This document shows positions 21,776-35,585 of a stretch of 64,000 nucleotides of DNA, one piece after another (the stretch's first letter is position 1; each line of letters begins with the position of its first letter). The DNA comes from Chlorophyllum brunneum (lineage: Eukaryota > Basidiomycota > Agaricomycetes > Agaricales > Agaricaceae), in assembly GCA_963576785.1 (NCBI GenBank), contig OY756142.1:248001-312000 (forward strand). The letters are read 5' to 3'. A program made the translations under genes and the position numbers. Below the pieces are notes generated by a model, which worked only from the letters and a program-made list of their open reading frames with translations, was not told the DNA's origin and ran no database searches.

Positions 21776-23538
21776 ATTGAGAATACGGGGAGCTATTGAT
21801 AGATGGGCGTTACTAATTATATTACACATGTGTTTTCTGTTTTCCCCTTCTATTGGGTTAGGGACTTCTGAAGTAGCACCCCATATACACCGGATGTCAG
21901 ATACTCCCACTACACGCCAGAAATGGGCATTAGGGTCTGAAACCCCGATCAGCTAAAAACAAACTCACTTGGAAAAGTTATTAGGGGAAGACGTCGACGA
22001 CAATAGCTGAGGAACAACACACAGGAGGTGGTGACCATCGATACGGTACGGTAATACTTTAGGGCCAGGTTTCAAATTTCAATTTCAGAGTTTACTAGAG
22101 ACGTGTCCATTTGATTTTGATTTTGATCAAGAAAGACAATGACTCTGAGAACGCGCTAAACCCATATCACCGATGGGAGAAAAAGATAGTTTCTACGTCA
22201 TGCATCATCGCGGGATCTATGATTTCGAACCCGGCGTTATCATGGGATATCAGTCGTTGTCTTTGTGATGATCACGATACCAGTAGTTAGGAGCATTGAC
22301 GGTTAAATAGATCAGTGCTTGAGTGGCAAAGCTGTATCGAATCTACGATTCTTTTTGACGGTTTCTAAGCATCATAATTTTCGGTGTGTTACCCTTGCGA
22401 TAAAGTGATCATTTTACAAAGCAAGACGTGGTCTGACTCTTTCAAAGTCATCTCCGTGGTAAGTATTGGCATTTTCCTCAATTTCGTCTGTCACCGAGCG
22501 ACAGGACTTAGCAGAGGGACGCCAGTACCGGCGGTCTCGGTCTTGTATACATTTGAACGCTACACGTAACACAAGACTTCATTTGATGGGGTTACTGAAT
22601 ATGATATGAGTATCACGGTTTGCCGGGTTCTTCAGGGCTTCGCGGCTCATGATATCCAAAGATGTTTTCCAAGCTTCCAACGAATGTCGTCAAAAAACCT
22701 CCCACCCGATTGGGGACGTTTTGGTTTTGACAGGAACACATCGTTCAATTATCATCAGAATAGGTTTTCCAGAGGGTTAAACACCAGACTAGGCGTTCTA
22801 CGTCCTCCCTCTTCCAATGTGACACTTGATGATCAAATTGGCCATATCAGGTCTGCATGGCAGAGCACATTTATAGCATGACGATAAACACAACAGCTCC
22901 AATGCGCAAAATGAATTAGTCTAATACAAGAGCGGAGGCAACCCGATTGTTCGCAGCTGTTCTGACCATCTAGGAACATTGATTACTTGAGATGTACCAG
23001 TCCTAATCCATCGACAGGGTTCCGTTCTTGGACCAGATCCCAACAATGTTCATGATCAGTGGTGTTTACTTTACTTCACCAGGGGCTGAGTGATCTTGTA
23101 ATCTGCACTAGACACGAAGGGGAGTGCTCGTCATCTGCAGGGTTTCAGTACATCAGAAACTTGGACAACTGATGATTTGTATCTACGGTAATGATGGGCC
23201 TGCCAGTAAAACCATGATCTCATCCGTACCTGGGTTTACCACTCAAAGGTTGGTTTACCCCTCCGAGGCCTTCATATTATGCACTACTTGGCATCATCTA
23301 GTTAGGGCGGAAAACAGCTCAAGGCATGTGTGTGTTGATCAAATGTTACGATTCACCGATGAGCATGGTTGGCTGTAAGACCCTCTAATTGACACTAGTA
23401 TCTCTTTCTTGGTCGGTCCGCGGTGGTTGGGTAGAGAAAGTTCATGGTCGGGTCGTTTGCAAAGAGACCTCAAACAGCCTGACCTTTTTCAATTGACTAG
23501 TAAATACATACTCTATACCCCCTTCCCCCGACAAATCC
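21776..23538. other. Intergenic stretch, about 1.8 kb
   Basis: Small open frames only; the longest ATG frame (22606-22881, 91 codons) shows no signal peptide, repeats or recognisable motif. No RNA gene or element terminus seen. Confidence 0.45.
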
Positions 23539-26302
<2,764 letters not shown>

Positions 26303-26540
26303 CGATACCTGAACGTGAAAGCAGAAAATTATCTCGACATCAACTTGTTTGTCATTGGACTCCGACGCAAACAAGCACGACCTTCTGTCCAGTTTTAGGA
26401 ACACGTTACACTCTACACGGAGAAACTACAGGCCAATCACTGCCGTGGCGATTGCTACCCAGTATTTGTAACCTTCCAGGCCTCGTTTCGAGATCTCCAG
26501 GTCTTTTTTTTTGTTTTTTTTTTGAATCAACAATTTACAG

Positions 26541-27252
26541 GGTGGGTAGTGACTTTGCAACGAAGTTAGGATTCGCTGTATGTAGCGGTGCCCGTTCGCA
26601 GTCCGTGAGATCTCCAGCCCTGAATTCTCCCCTCAGCTATCAGAAAATCAATGTCCTGTATCTCCTTTGCTTCGCAGTCGATGGATACGTATGCTCGACG
26701 TTCTTCTGGTTTCCACCAATAACACCCAATGGTCCTGGACTAGTAACATCAGGGAACTGGATTAACTGGTCGTTGAACACCCTTTGGGATATCGTCAGTG
26801 TCAACTTGGCTACAACCCACAATAAAGCACACCCCCACTCTATTCTTGTTTTCAGAAATATTGCCACCCGTTCTCCTCAAAGGACAAGTGACTACACGGT
26901 TTTTCTTCTCTATCTGTTCGATTATTCACAACATATGAAACAGGCATAAGTGCAACGAAATTTTTCGATTCTTCAGGGTTGCGTGGCTCCCTCGCAAGGA
27001 TCAGCCTCGAATTGTCGCCTTGGTGGGTGCGATTGCTGGCGGTTTGGGAACCATGTGTTTCCATTTATTATCGCCATTTCATCACCTTTTCCTTTCTGGA
27101 GACACAGCTCGCCCTCACTTGATAACGGAACTTGCCCAGCCCAAATATTTTAATAAACCGGCCACAAGGTGAGTTGTACCATTTTGTTGCCTAGTTGTTC
27201 ATTTCATGCTTTGGTCCACCTTCTTCCCCTGAACACAAGTACGGGTGACTAA
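26541..27252 (+). CDS. Candidate spliced gene for a two-TM protein (5' end unresolved)
   Basis: Five in-phase segments with GT-AG borders: 26541-26577, 26644-26793, 26856-26887, 26977-27168, 27240-27252. The predicted peptide contains one hydrophobic segment, KINVLYLLCFAVDGYVCSTF, then FWFPPITPNGPG and NWINWSLNTLWDI, a charged linker SSKDKVAWLPRKDQPR, a second hydrophobic segment, IVALVGAIAGGLGTMCFHLL, and a soluble tail ending KPATSTGD. No start codon was found; an upstream coding exon must exist if the model is right. I do not recognise the family. It is convergent with the AlkB-like gene and divergent from RIX7, which is a natural slot for a gene. Support is splice signals, phase and membrane-protein-like composition only. 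Confidence 0.4.
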
Positions 27253-27313
27253 AAAGAATTCTCATATATTAATTTCTCATCATAATCAGGGTGAAGTCAC
27301 TTCCATCCAGGCT

Positions 27314-28336
27314 CTATCCTGTCGGTGATTCCGGGCTACAATCAGGTCCAGATTCCTCGTCGCCACCAACTATATCCGCTCCAGGAAGTAACCAACGGTA
27401 TGTAACACTAAGACGAATCCCTCGGTCTATCCAGCGGCCTTTAGGCATTGCTGGGCTATCAAGAGGAGAGGAGGCACCGCTGGAGAATGATCGAGAAACA
27501 AAATCCAATTTACGTTTCTCGATCTCATGCGTCCACTTGTACCGGGCATCAGCAGAGAGCACCAGGATACTTCGTTCGGGGAGGTAAAGATCGAAATTAT
27601 CTCCATCCTCCCTCCCTCCGTCTCCGTTGCTCGCCCCGCCTGTGCTAGTATCTGGTGATTCGACTAGCTCGTCGAGGATTGACGTTCTGGCTGGTCCCCT
27701 ATTCTCATCGTTCGAGACGGAGGCTTTGGCGAAACGCATAACACAGCCACTCCCGAGGCTGACGCCAATAATCCCGTCTCCAAATCTCTTCAATAAATCT
27801 ACATGAGGCGATATACCTTCCCCGGGAGTGTATAGATTTAAGATGACCTGTCGTGCCTGTGTCGGTGTCCTGGGAAAGAGGAGGGCGTGTACGTCCTCTG
27901 GAATGTATGGACAGAGGAGGGATGACAGGGTGTCAAGCAGATCAACCAAAACACGTGGAAGTGACGATGATGACTGGGGAGAGAACCTAGTAAAAAGCAT
28001 TATTTGGTTGATGTCCGGGCTGCGAAAGTAGGTTGACATGCAGAACGAGATAATCGAGTCTGCAAGGTCGGCTGGAATTTCGAGCTTTGGATTGAAGTAT
28101 AGGCCGGGTATAGGAGGTGCCGCTAGTAGTGCTGGTCTTCTTGCGCGAAGACCAGCCAGTGACGAAGGGGTGTCCAGGTCAACATGAGGGGGGGCAGAGA
28201 ACAGGGACGAAGGAGAAGCTGTGGGTGATAGAGTAGCTGTAGGTATTTCTATGCGTAGATGCTTTTTAGGATGGGGTATCTGTTCGTCTGCAGTCAATTT
28301 CCTCTTGTTATTAGCTGCGACTGTGGATGTACTCAT
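27314..28336 (-). CDS. AlkB-like 2-oxoglutarate/Fe(II) dioxygenase
   Basis: Single exon, 340 residues, good ATG (MSTSTVAANNKRKL). The catalytic core is clear: QVILNLYTPGEGISPHVDLL gives the HxD iron ligands, followed by RFGDGIIGVSLGSGCVMRF; the distal His is in ARYKWTHEIEKRKLD, and the 2-oxoglutarate-binding Arg region is GIRLSVTYRWLLPGAD. The N-terminus includes a short basic motif (PKKHLR), possibly nuclear. An acidic, Gly-rich insertion (about residues 220-250) separates the HxD half from the distal His. AlkB-family enzymes oxidatively demethylate nucleic acids or proteins. The NLYTPGEGISPHVD signature is closest to what I recall for ALKBH8-like catalytic domains, here without a methyltransferase domain. 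Substrate cannot be told from sequence. Confidence 0.85.
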   Translation of the reverse strand: MSTSTVAANNKRKLTADEQIPHPKKHLRIEIPTATLSPTASPSSLFSAPPHVDLDTPSSLAGLRARRPALLAAPPIPGLYFNPKLEIPADLADSIISFCMSTYFRSPDINQIMLFTRFSPQSSSSLPRVLVDLLDTLSSLLCPYIPEDVHALLFPRTPTQARQVILNLYTPGEGISPHVDLLKRFGDGIIGVSLGSGCVMRFAKASVSNDENRGPARTSILDELVESPDTSTGGASNGDGGREDGDNFDLYLPERSILVLSADARYKWTHEIEKRKLDFVSRSFSSGASSPLDSPAMPKGRWIDRGIRLSVTYRWLLPGADIVGGDEESGPDCSPESPTG

Positions 28337-28522
28337 TGCCTCGATTGCTACGTGTGATCGGGCGGCAAAGCAGCCGTTATACCACGTGACCGTAACATTC
28401 GTTCCTGATCAGCGCCCAGCGCCGGTACCGGCTAAGTTAATGTGAACGAGGTAAAATCAGCGGCTCATGTCCACCCCGATATGTAATTAGCTTTCAAACA
28501 TATTCTTTCTTTACCGTTGACT
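28337..28522. promoter_or_regulatory. 186-base divergent promoter
   Basis: Shared upstream region of the AlkB-like gene (minus) and thioesterase copy 1 (plus). No TATA box is obvious. Confidence 0.45.
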
Positions 28523-29306
28523 ATGGCCTCTGAAGATATCACAGACGTTTCACATATAAAAGGCAACGCTTCGGCCAACATCAAACGTGTTATTAGCAAC
28601 CCTTCAGCTTACCTCCGCAAATTCCGGACAGAAGACTTCAATCACCAGTTGTTTGGGGATGCCATTTCTGGAAGATTGTCGTGCACAGAGGTCTCGCTGT
28701 ATACGAAGCCAGAGGCACCAAAGAAGGTCGAAGCGAAGGTCGTAGTGGAGATTATCGTCCAAGAGGGTGAGCTTCCATAACTGCCGATCACGACATTGTC
28801 GTAAATCCAATATAATTATGCCATTAGACATGCTGAATGGCGGTGGAAATGTCCATGGAGGATGTTCAGCGTTGTTAATCGATGTGTATGTAGGACCCTT
28901 TGCCTCTGCATAATTTACTTGAGTCTTTTCAGGTGCTCTTCATTGGCGCTCACAGCGTTGAACATGGGCGCGAATGGTCAGATCGTTCCAAGCGTTTCAC
29001 AAGCCCTGAACGTAATATACCACTCTCCTGCAGGCATGTACGTGTCTACCATTCAGTTTCGTTCGCATCCAGAAGTGCCGACAATTCTCTTAGGGGAGAT
29101 AAGTTGCGGCTTGTCAGTACTACTCTGAGTCTCGGCTCAAGGGCTCGTTCTGCACAAACGGAGGTACAATACATTTCAACGGTTCTGGAAGGTCTCTTTC
29201 TCACAATTGCTCCTTGCAGATCTGGAATCTGACCCACCAACGACTGGTTGCATCGGGCACCCACATCAAGATGCAACCTTCATCGCTGCCCAAGTCGTCA
29301 CTATAA
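28523..29306 (+). CDS. Hotdog-fold thioesterase (ACOT13/PaaI-like), tandem copy 1
   Basis: Five exons, 28523-28766, 28828-28885, 28933-29037, 29094-29163, 29220-29306; 187 residues. The hotdog active-site helix is GNVHGGCSALLIDVCSSLAL; the strand with the catalytic-type motif ALNVIYHSPAGMGDKLRLVS follows, then GSRARSAQTEIWN and HQRLVASGTHIKM at the C-terminus. Such enzymes hydrolyse acyl-CoA thioesters in the cytosol or mitochondria. Compared with copies 2 and 3 this is the most divergent: it lacks their GRR...SVPVFC block and has FRTEDFNHQLFGDAISGR instead. Internal exons of 58, 105 and 70 nt are the same length in all three copies, showing common descent. No signal peptide. Confidence 0.85.
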
Positions 29307-29949
29307 TTCAGCTCGTAGTCGTTTTCCCAACTATCGCATTACGCTGCTAAATCACATCTATTCTTCGCTCGCTCAGCTCCGCATACCAGAGAGCGGAATA
29401 TATTATTTCACTCATGCTTTTAGCCGATGAGAAAAAGCGAGGTTAGGAGGCGACATACAAAAGCGCTCACGGTCTCGCTTCCATCACGGCGGCAATACTG
29501 TGCTGTATTGCAAGTATCCATGGCCCGGTAGTAACCGTAATTTCACCCCCAAAATTGCTCAGTATTTTTCCATACAGCATCACAGGCCAGCATGTCATCG
29601 ATAAATGCCTTCTGATGACTCCTGCGCGCGGCACGTTTATGATGCTTGGTGACAACCTCCAAATTCCCACCAGTCCTGAATCTCGGTTTCAATCACACAC
29701 GAAGCTACATTTTGGAGCAGGGTCGTCAACCGTCTCGCCAAAACTTAATTTTCGGGTGCATTCTCTCAAGGAACGGTGATCCTTTAATTTATTTTTATAT
29801 ATCGAGGGAATATATCCAATTACCGCACGGCAAGTCTGTCCAATTGGTGCACGCAGAAGGCCCGCCTTATTGTAGGAGATTTAGATTATGAGCGACTGAG
29901 TAGCATATAAATGCTTTACTCGAGCCACTTCTAGAGTTTAGCCATCATC
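29307..29949. other. Intergenic spacer between thioesterase copy 1 and the P450
   Basis: About 640 bases with only chance open frames. The P450 promoter should lie in the last 200 bases. Confidence 0.45.
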
Positions 29950-32046
29950 ATGCTTCCACAGGACGACTCCCTCGCCATTGCCTACTGGGCTATTCTACCA
30001 TTCCTCTCTGGACTTTATGTTGTTACATTTTTGAGGAAGCGAAGAACAGACCCTGTACGTTGCCCGGTTCAACCTATTGCCCCTCGCTCGACTAACCGAA
30101 AGCTAGCTCGACAAAATTCCGACGGTGGGACCTGCCGGATTATGGACGTCCCCCATAAAGTCTTTAGGAACCTTTTTCCATGGCCACCGAATGATCCAAG
30201 AAGGGTATAAGAAGGTAGTTATGCTTAGAGCTATGTCGACTGGGTCCATTTGCTCAAATGCTCCCACAAGTATCGCATGTTTAAGATTACGAGATGCTTC
30301 TCCTGGCTCGTAGTTGTGAATGGACCTGAATACTTAGAGGACCTCCGCAAGGCTAGTGGTGGCAAGCTATCTTTTCCGGAGGCTCTCAACAAGGTGAGTA
30401 TCCTAGCAGTCGACCTTATATCGAGGCTAATGAACCACAGGCTGGGCAGTTTGACTATACAATTAGTCCAGGATTAATCCACGATTTGATTCATATTAAT
30501 GTCGTTCGTGGAACAATGACCAGAAACATTGCTGCCCGCTTCCCTGATCTTCTGGATGAGATGGACAAAGCTCTGGATGACCTCTTGGGCAATGCGGACA
30601 AAGGTAGTGATTTTATCCACATTGTGTCTTCCCTGCTAAAATTTTTCGTCAGAGTGGGTCAGTGTTCCTTGTTACCAATCTGCCGTCCATATTATCGCTC
30701 GAGTCGGTGCACGTTTCTTTGTCGGTCCCAAGCTCAGTTAGTCCGATGGATCTTACCATTTAATGGGAATACTGACCCTGAAGCCCAGGTGCCACTCGGA
30801 AATTTATGGGGATCATGCAGAGTTACGGAATTCACATCATCAAGGGCGGTTTTGTTATTAGTCTTGCCCCAACTTGGCTCAAGCCGTGCGTGCCGGTATG
30901 AACCTGTCTGCTTCTTCACTCACTAAATGCTAGTTTTGTCGCCCGTATCACTTTTAATACGGAGGGCAAGATACGTCAAGTTGAGGATTACCTCCGACCT
31001 ATCATCGCTGAACGTCTCGAGGACGGGATGGATCTGAGGAGCGATGGTGATGCGGTAGGTTGATGTACACATCATGAAACCGATAGATCATGCTCATAGG
31101 TTATTCTCCATTGGGCAGAACGATATGATTTCGTGGTTATGGAATGCTTCCCCGGAAAACCAACGGACCGTTCGTGATATCGCCATTCGTGTAATCTATC
31201 TTGCTGTAGCGGCGACCCACAACACTTCTTCCGTGAGTCACTGCTCTCACATTCTTTTTTTGCATATTGATTAAGATTTTGGCCTCAGCTACTCACGCAC
31301 GTTCTCCTCAACCTTGCCACCTACAGTTCGTATGTGGAGCCTTTGCGAGAGGAAATCTCTGCCCTTGTACAAGCAGAAGGTTGGACCAGGGACTCCGTCG
31401 ATAAGATGCGCAAGCTAGACAGCTTCGTAAAAGAAACTCAAAGGCTTCATGGAGGCGACGCTGGTATGTCATTCGGCCGACTATAACGACCCTGAAAGTA
31501 GCCCCTTACGATTCATCTCAGCGATGATTATCAGACTCGCCATGAGTGATTTCACTTTTTCTGATGGCACCTTTATCCCCAAGGGTAGCAATCTTGCGGT
31601 ATCTGGCCGAGCAATGAACCAAGACGAGGTATTTTCGGGACCTTCGGCAATACTCTGTTTCGCTAAACACCCTTTTCACCTCTATCATAGCGTTTCCATG
31701 TCAACTCCCAGGAATTCCAGGGATTCCGGTTCGTTGACAAAGACCCCCTGAAGTGGCAGACTACCGCTCTTAACTCAGAATTCATGACGTTTGGAGTTGG
31801 GCGACATGCCTGGTGCGTCGCATTGTTCCTGAAGAACCTTGATGTCCTAATTCAGACTTCGGTAGCCCCGGCCGCTTCTTTGCAATTGCAGAAGTGAAGA
31901 CCACTGCTGCGCGCATTTTGCTAGACTATGATATCAAGTTGACCGGGGAGCAGGGCAAAAGACCAGAAAATTCCTGGCTGGCAGGAATTTTCGCAGCTCC
32001 GAACAAATGTGCTAGTATATCGTTGAGGAAGAGGTCCCAAGCATGA
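29950..32046 (+). CDS. Cytochrome P450 monooxygenase
   Basis: Twelve exons: 29950-30054, 30107-30214, 30271-30393, 30441-30603, 30653-30736, 30789-30885, 30934-31054, 31119-31232, 31289-31463, 31522-31646, 31712-31812, 31866-32046; 498 residues. The N-terminus has a membrane anchor (AYWAILPFLSGLYVVTFL) and a Lys/Arg stop, then LDKIPTVGPAGLW. Landmarks: NIAARFPDLLDEM; the I-helix AVAATHNTSSLLTHVLLN; the K-helix FVKETQR (ExxR); SDFTFSDGTFIPKG; and heme loop MTFGVGRHACPGRFFA with the Cys ligand. It looks intact and active, and resembles basidiomycete P450s loosely annotated as ent-kaurene-oxidase-like. It should oxidise a small hydrophobic substrate at the ER. Intron 10 uses a GC donor, or alternatively a GT donor 18 nt upstream; both keep frame. 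It lies between two thioesterase copies. Confidence 0.85.
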
Positions 32047-32461
32047 TATTCGGATAACTAGAGCGAAGGGTTGATTGACGCTTCGCGTGGATAAGATACA
32101 CGGTAAAGGGATTAAATGGACTGATAACGCGGGGAACTCGCGTTGGGATGGTTTAGACGTGTGTGTACTAGAATACTGAATTTTGGCTCTCATAGTGTTT
32201 TGTTGCGACTGTAGCACAATACCCAGTTTGGGTATTTTCGTTCAATTACAAGTACCATTGACTTTTAACTAAAGAGCACTGTTCCATACCCTAGACTTCC
32301 TGGTTAGCTACTGCACCCGTAGCTGCTGTAAGGCAGGTGATTTCGTGCACAAGCGCCCACGACGTCTATTATGATGGCACTTCCGGTTGGCGCCCTTAAC
32401 CGGTAGCTTCTCTCTCTCGTTGTCGAGACTCCTCACTACCCTCTTATCGCCTCAGGAAAAG
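32047..32461. other. Intergenic spacer, promoter of thioesterase copy 2
   Basis: About 415 bases. Pyrimidine-rich just before the ATG (tctctctctcg at 32409-32419). Nothing else seen. Confidence 0.45.
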
Positions 32462-33248
32462 ATGTCGGACGACCACCAACCAACGACTTCTCCAGACAAA
32501 ATCAAAGGAAACACTTCCCTTGCGGTCAGGGAGATTCTATCAAACCTAGCCACCTTCTTTGGTAGACGAGGCTCCGACCCATGCTCCGTTCCTGTTTTCT
32601 GTGATAGTTTGCACCGAAGACTTGTCGTTACCGAGGCATCAATACAGAACAAGAGGGAAGATGAGAAGAAGAAGGAGGCCGTCATCGTCGCTGAACTTGA
32701 TGTCACAGACGGTGGGAGACTAGTGTCCTCCCAACCCTTGCTATTGTTAAGGCATTTACAGATATGACGAACGCGGGGAGCGGGATCCATGGAGGCTGTC
32801 TTGCTTATCTCGTTGACATGTGCGTAATCTTCTTCTCTCCATACTTCTGTCTTGTTCATACAACTATTTCTGTAGTTCGACAACTCTTGCATTGATAGCA
32901 TACAGCCTTGACGTAGATGAGGAGTTCTTTGTGGGTGTCTCTCAGTCCATAAATATCAGCTATCATTCCCCTGCCGCAGCGTATGTTTCTACTCCCTACC
33001 TAGTTCCTGTTCCTTGCCTCACTTGTTGATGTGTGTGGTAAAGCGGGGAAAAGCTGAGAATCGTCAACTACACTGTTGCCGGGGGTTCGAGAGCCAAAAC
33101 TGCACGCTGTGAAGTAAGTGCACTCAAATAACCCAGCTATTGTTGACCATATCTGGTTGCATAGATTTGGAATGCGACGCATCATCGGCTCGTTGCAGCT
33201 GGTGTACAGATTAAGATGGTCCCATCCCGACCTAGCTCCAAATTATGA
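32462..33248 (+). CDS. Hotdog-fold thioesterase, tandem copy 2
   Basis: Five exons, 32462-32711, 32762-32819, 32876-32980, 33044-33113, 33165-33248; 188 residues. The N-terminal block TSPDKIKGNTSLAVREILSN and RRLVVTEASIQNKREDEKKK are nearly shared with copy 3. The active-site region is NAGSGIHGGCLAYLVDM followed by STTLALIAYSLDVDEEFFVG, SINISYHSPAAAGEKLRIVN and TVAGGSRAKTARCEIWN. The histidine and glycine of HGGC, on the family's catalytic helix, are kept. It is much closer to copy 3 than to copy 1, so the 2/3 duplication is younger. Both copies 2 and 3 use the same unusual acceptor context (GGTAAAG) before exon 4. Confidence 0.87.
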
Positions 33249-33332
33249 AAGATAAACCCAAGGAGGCAGTATTTCTCACTGGGCCGAGGGAAAGATGGCT
33301 TGTATCGGTTGTTTCACTGTCCCTCAGGGACA

Positions 33333-33584
33333 ATGCTAATAATACCTGGTTTCTTGTGCTTTCTTTGTGTAACCCCCTGTGTCCACTTGCAGCAATATCC
33401 GATTGCTTTTGACACCACATCCGAGGGATTCGGATGTCTGGGCACAATTGTTTCTTCGGCTCCGTCTACGAACGGGGCCACATCCTTCTCACACGGTAGC
33501 GATCCCGAAGGACGCAAATTAATCCATGTTCCCTGGACTCCACCACACCATTCCCAGCGCATACTGCCCCTAATGATCCAGTAG
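33333..33584 (+). CDS. Possible small secreted protein
   Basis: An 83-codon ATG frame begins MLIIPGFLCFLCVTPCVHLQ, which reads as a short signal peptide, followed by QYPIAFDTTSEGFGCLGTIV and a His/Pro-rich end. No intron is needed. There is no family match that I recognise, and the frame lies only 85 bases after thioesterase copy 2, so it could be a chance frame in that gene's 3' region. Confidence 0.25.
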   Translation: MLIIPGFLCFLCVTPCVHLQQYPIAFDTTSEGFGCLGTIVSSAPSTNGATSFSHGSDPEGRKLIHVPWTPPHHSQRILPLMIQ

Positions 33585-34805
33585 ACGCCCATTTTCTTGG
33601 AGCCAGTGTCCACTCGTAGAATTAACAAACACTCCTTGTCCACCTGGTCTTATTGTCCAAACTATCGGCCTATCACCCCAGGAATTAACCACAGGGGCTC
33701 CAGGGCGGGTGTACTCGATCGGGGGCACAACTACGCTTGCTGCTTCACCCTCTCGACTCTAGTGTTCGCGCGACTACCGGCCATGTGGTTAGTCTGCCCG
33801 GTCCTTCGTCATTATTAGGCCCTTTTGGACTTAGGGGCGACGAAGCTGACAGGTCAAGGGGAGCATCGCGAGACAGTACAGGGAAGAGCTCGCCATGATC
33901 CCACTGGCTCAGCTCATCGCGTTGATCAGAATCTGGACCGTTCTGGCAAGTGGAACGGTTATGTACGAAGGTATGTGTTCTGCTTGACAACCACTTGAGG
34001 GTGTGGGATCCTGGTTGTGCACGAAATTGTCGTTCAATTCGGATCATGCTTCCCATCAATTGGCTCTTGCCATGATTAGGCACCGACGCCGTGCGTTCCT
34101 ACCCTGGACCTCTTCCTAGCAGCCAAGCGCTTACCAGAGATCCTTTAACGCCCTCATTTCGCTTGCAGGACTCAGTACATTTATTAAACCAGCCTCCTCT
34201 CACGAATCGGAAGTCGTGTGTCAAAGTATCCTTGAGAATATCCTCAGTACATTTATTATAATCCTGGACAGAACCAGCCTTTCTGCAGTGAATGGATTCA
34301 CTGACACACTCCCTAAATCTGAAAGCTGAGCGCCCGTTTCGCGTATATTCCGACGCCTGTCGGCTTGGCTCTGATCCCTTCCATCCCAACTTCATCGTTT
34401 CGCGACTATTCTCTCCAATATTTGGGTACTTGTTCGTTACTTGGTTTCGTGTTGGACCCCACTGAAATTTACTAGAAGTGTCGATTTCGTCTCCCCAACC
34501 CCTTGCTTGGAAATACATTGTTTCAAATTGGTAATTCAGGATAGAAATAATATAGGGAAATTGGGCATGAACTATAGTGTTGTAAGTCTATTAGCACAGA
34601 CAAGTTGAAGATACACATATACACAGGAGGAATAAGACAGTAAGAGGGAAAAGGGAGGATTACCATCAACCAGGCCGTGGGAAATACTTGCCATGTGATT
34701 TCACACACAAGCACCCACAATTGTGTTCACGGCTTGAGACTGGATTCACACTTACAGCTTTTGTTCTCTGTAGCTCTGTAACTCCATAAGAACTCTTCAT
34801 CAGTC
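33585..34805. other. Intergenic stretch, about 1.2 kb
   Basis: One 139-codon minus-strand frame (34099-34518) has no recognisable motif and starts at a non-ATG-rich context. I see no P450 or thioesterase remnant here. Confidence 0.45.
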
Positions 34806-35585
34806 ATGTCTAGTGGTCCGTGGACAGCAACTTCACCAGACAAGATCAAGGGAAATCTTTCCTCTGAGGCTAGGCAGATCCTCTCGAACCCTGCTGCCCT
34901 CTTCGGAAGACGCTATGAACCACGTTCAGTCCCTGTCTTTTGTGAGGGTATACACAGGAGATTTGTTGTGACCGAAGCGTCGATCGAAAACAAGAGAGAG
35001 GACGAGAAGAAGAAGCAGGCATTTGTTGTCGCCGAACTCGATGTCACTGACGGTGGGCTCTCAAAGTCTATCTAACTCTCGGTATTAAATCCATCTCAGA
35101 CATGACAAACGTGAGCGGCGGCATCCACGGAGGTTGTCTTGCGTATCTTGTAGATTCGTACGCGCTCCTCCCTTTGATGACTGCATATCCCGTTTAACTG
35201 CCTTGATCATATTGCAGATCAACAACCCTTGCCTTAGTAGCATACAGCATTGATGTGGATGGTAAATTCTTTGGGGGCGTCTCACAGACAATGAACATTG
35301 CCTACCACTCCCCAGCTGCTGTGTACGTCCTATCTCCCCTAACTCACATCCGCTTGCTTACATGCGGTAAAGCGGCGACAAGCTGAGGATGGTGAGCTAC
35401 ACTGTTGCGGGAGGATCAAGGGCCAAGACAGCACGTTGTGAAGTGAGTTTACGACATTTATCATCAGCTGCTCTTGCACAATGTTTATTGGTGATATTAT
35501 CTCCTAGATTTGGAATGCTACGCGGCATAGACTAGTCGCATCTGGCTCACACATTAAAATGAACCCATCTAAACCCAAGCTCTAG
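34806..35585 (+). CDS. Hotdog-fold thioesterase, tandem copy 3
   Basis: Five exons, 34806-35052, 35100-35157, 35218-35322, 35373-35442, 35508-35585; 185 residues. The order of motifs equals copy 2: SPDKIKGNLSSEARQILSNP, SVPVFCEGIHRRFVVTEASI, then NVSGGIHGGCLAYLVDSSTT, TMNIAYHSPAAVGDKLRMVS, VAGGSRAKTARCEIWNATRH and the end SGSHIKMNPSKPKL. Active-site HGGC is intact. The C-terminal tail is a few residues shorter than in copies 1 and 2. Internal exon lengths 58/105/70 equal those of the other copies. Probable cytosolic or mitochondrial acyl-CoA thioesterase; whether it serves the nearby P450 is unknown. Confidence 0.87.

Noticed and set aside
22201..22240. Minus-strand GGGTTCGAAATC resembling a T loop
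   Set aside because: No pairing T stem and no A box at the right distance.
31850..31866. P450 apparently lacking its heme cysteine (FGSPGRFF)
   Set aside because: Results from the wrong acceptor. The acceptor at 31865 restores FGVGRHACPGRFF.
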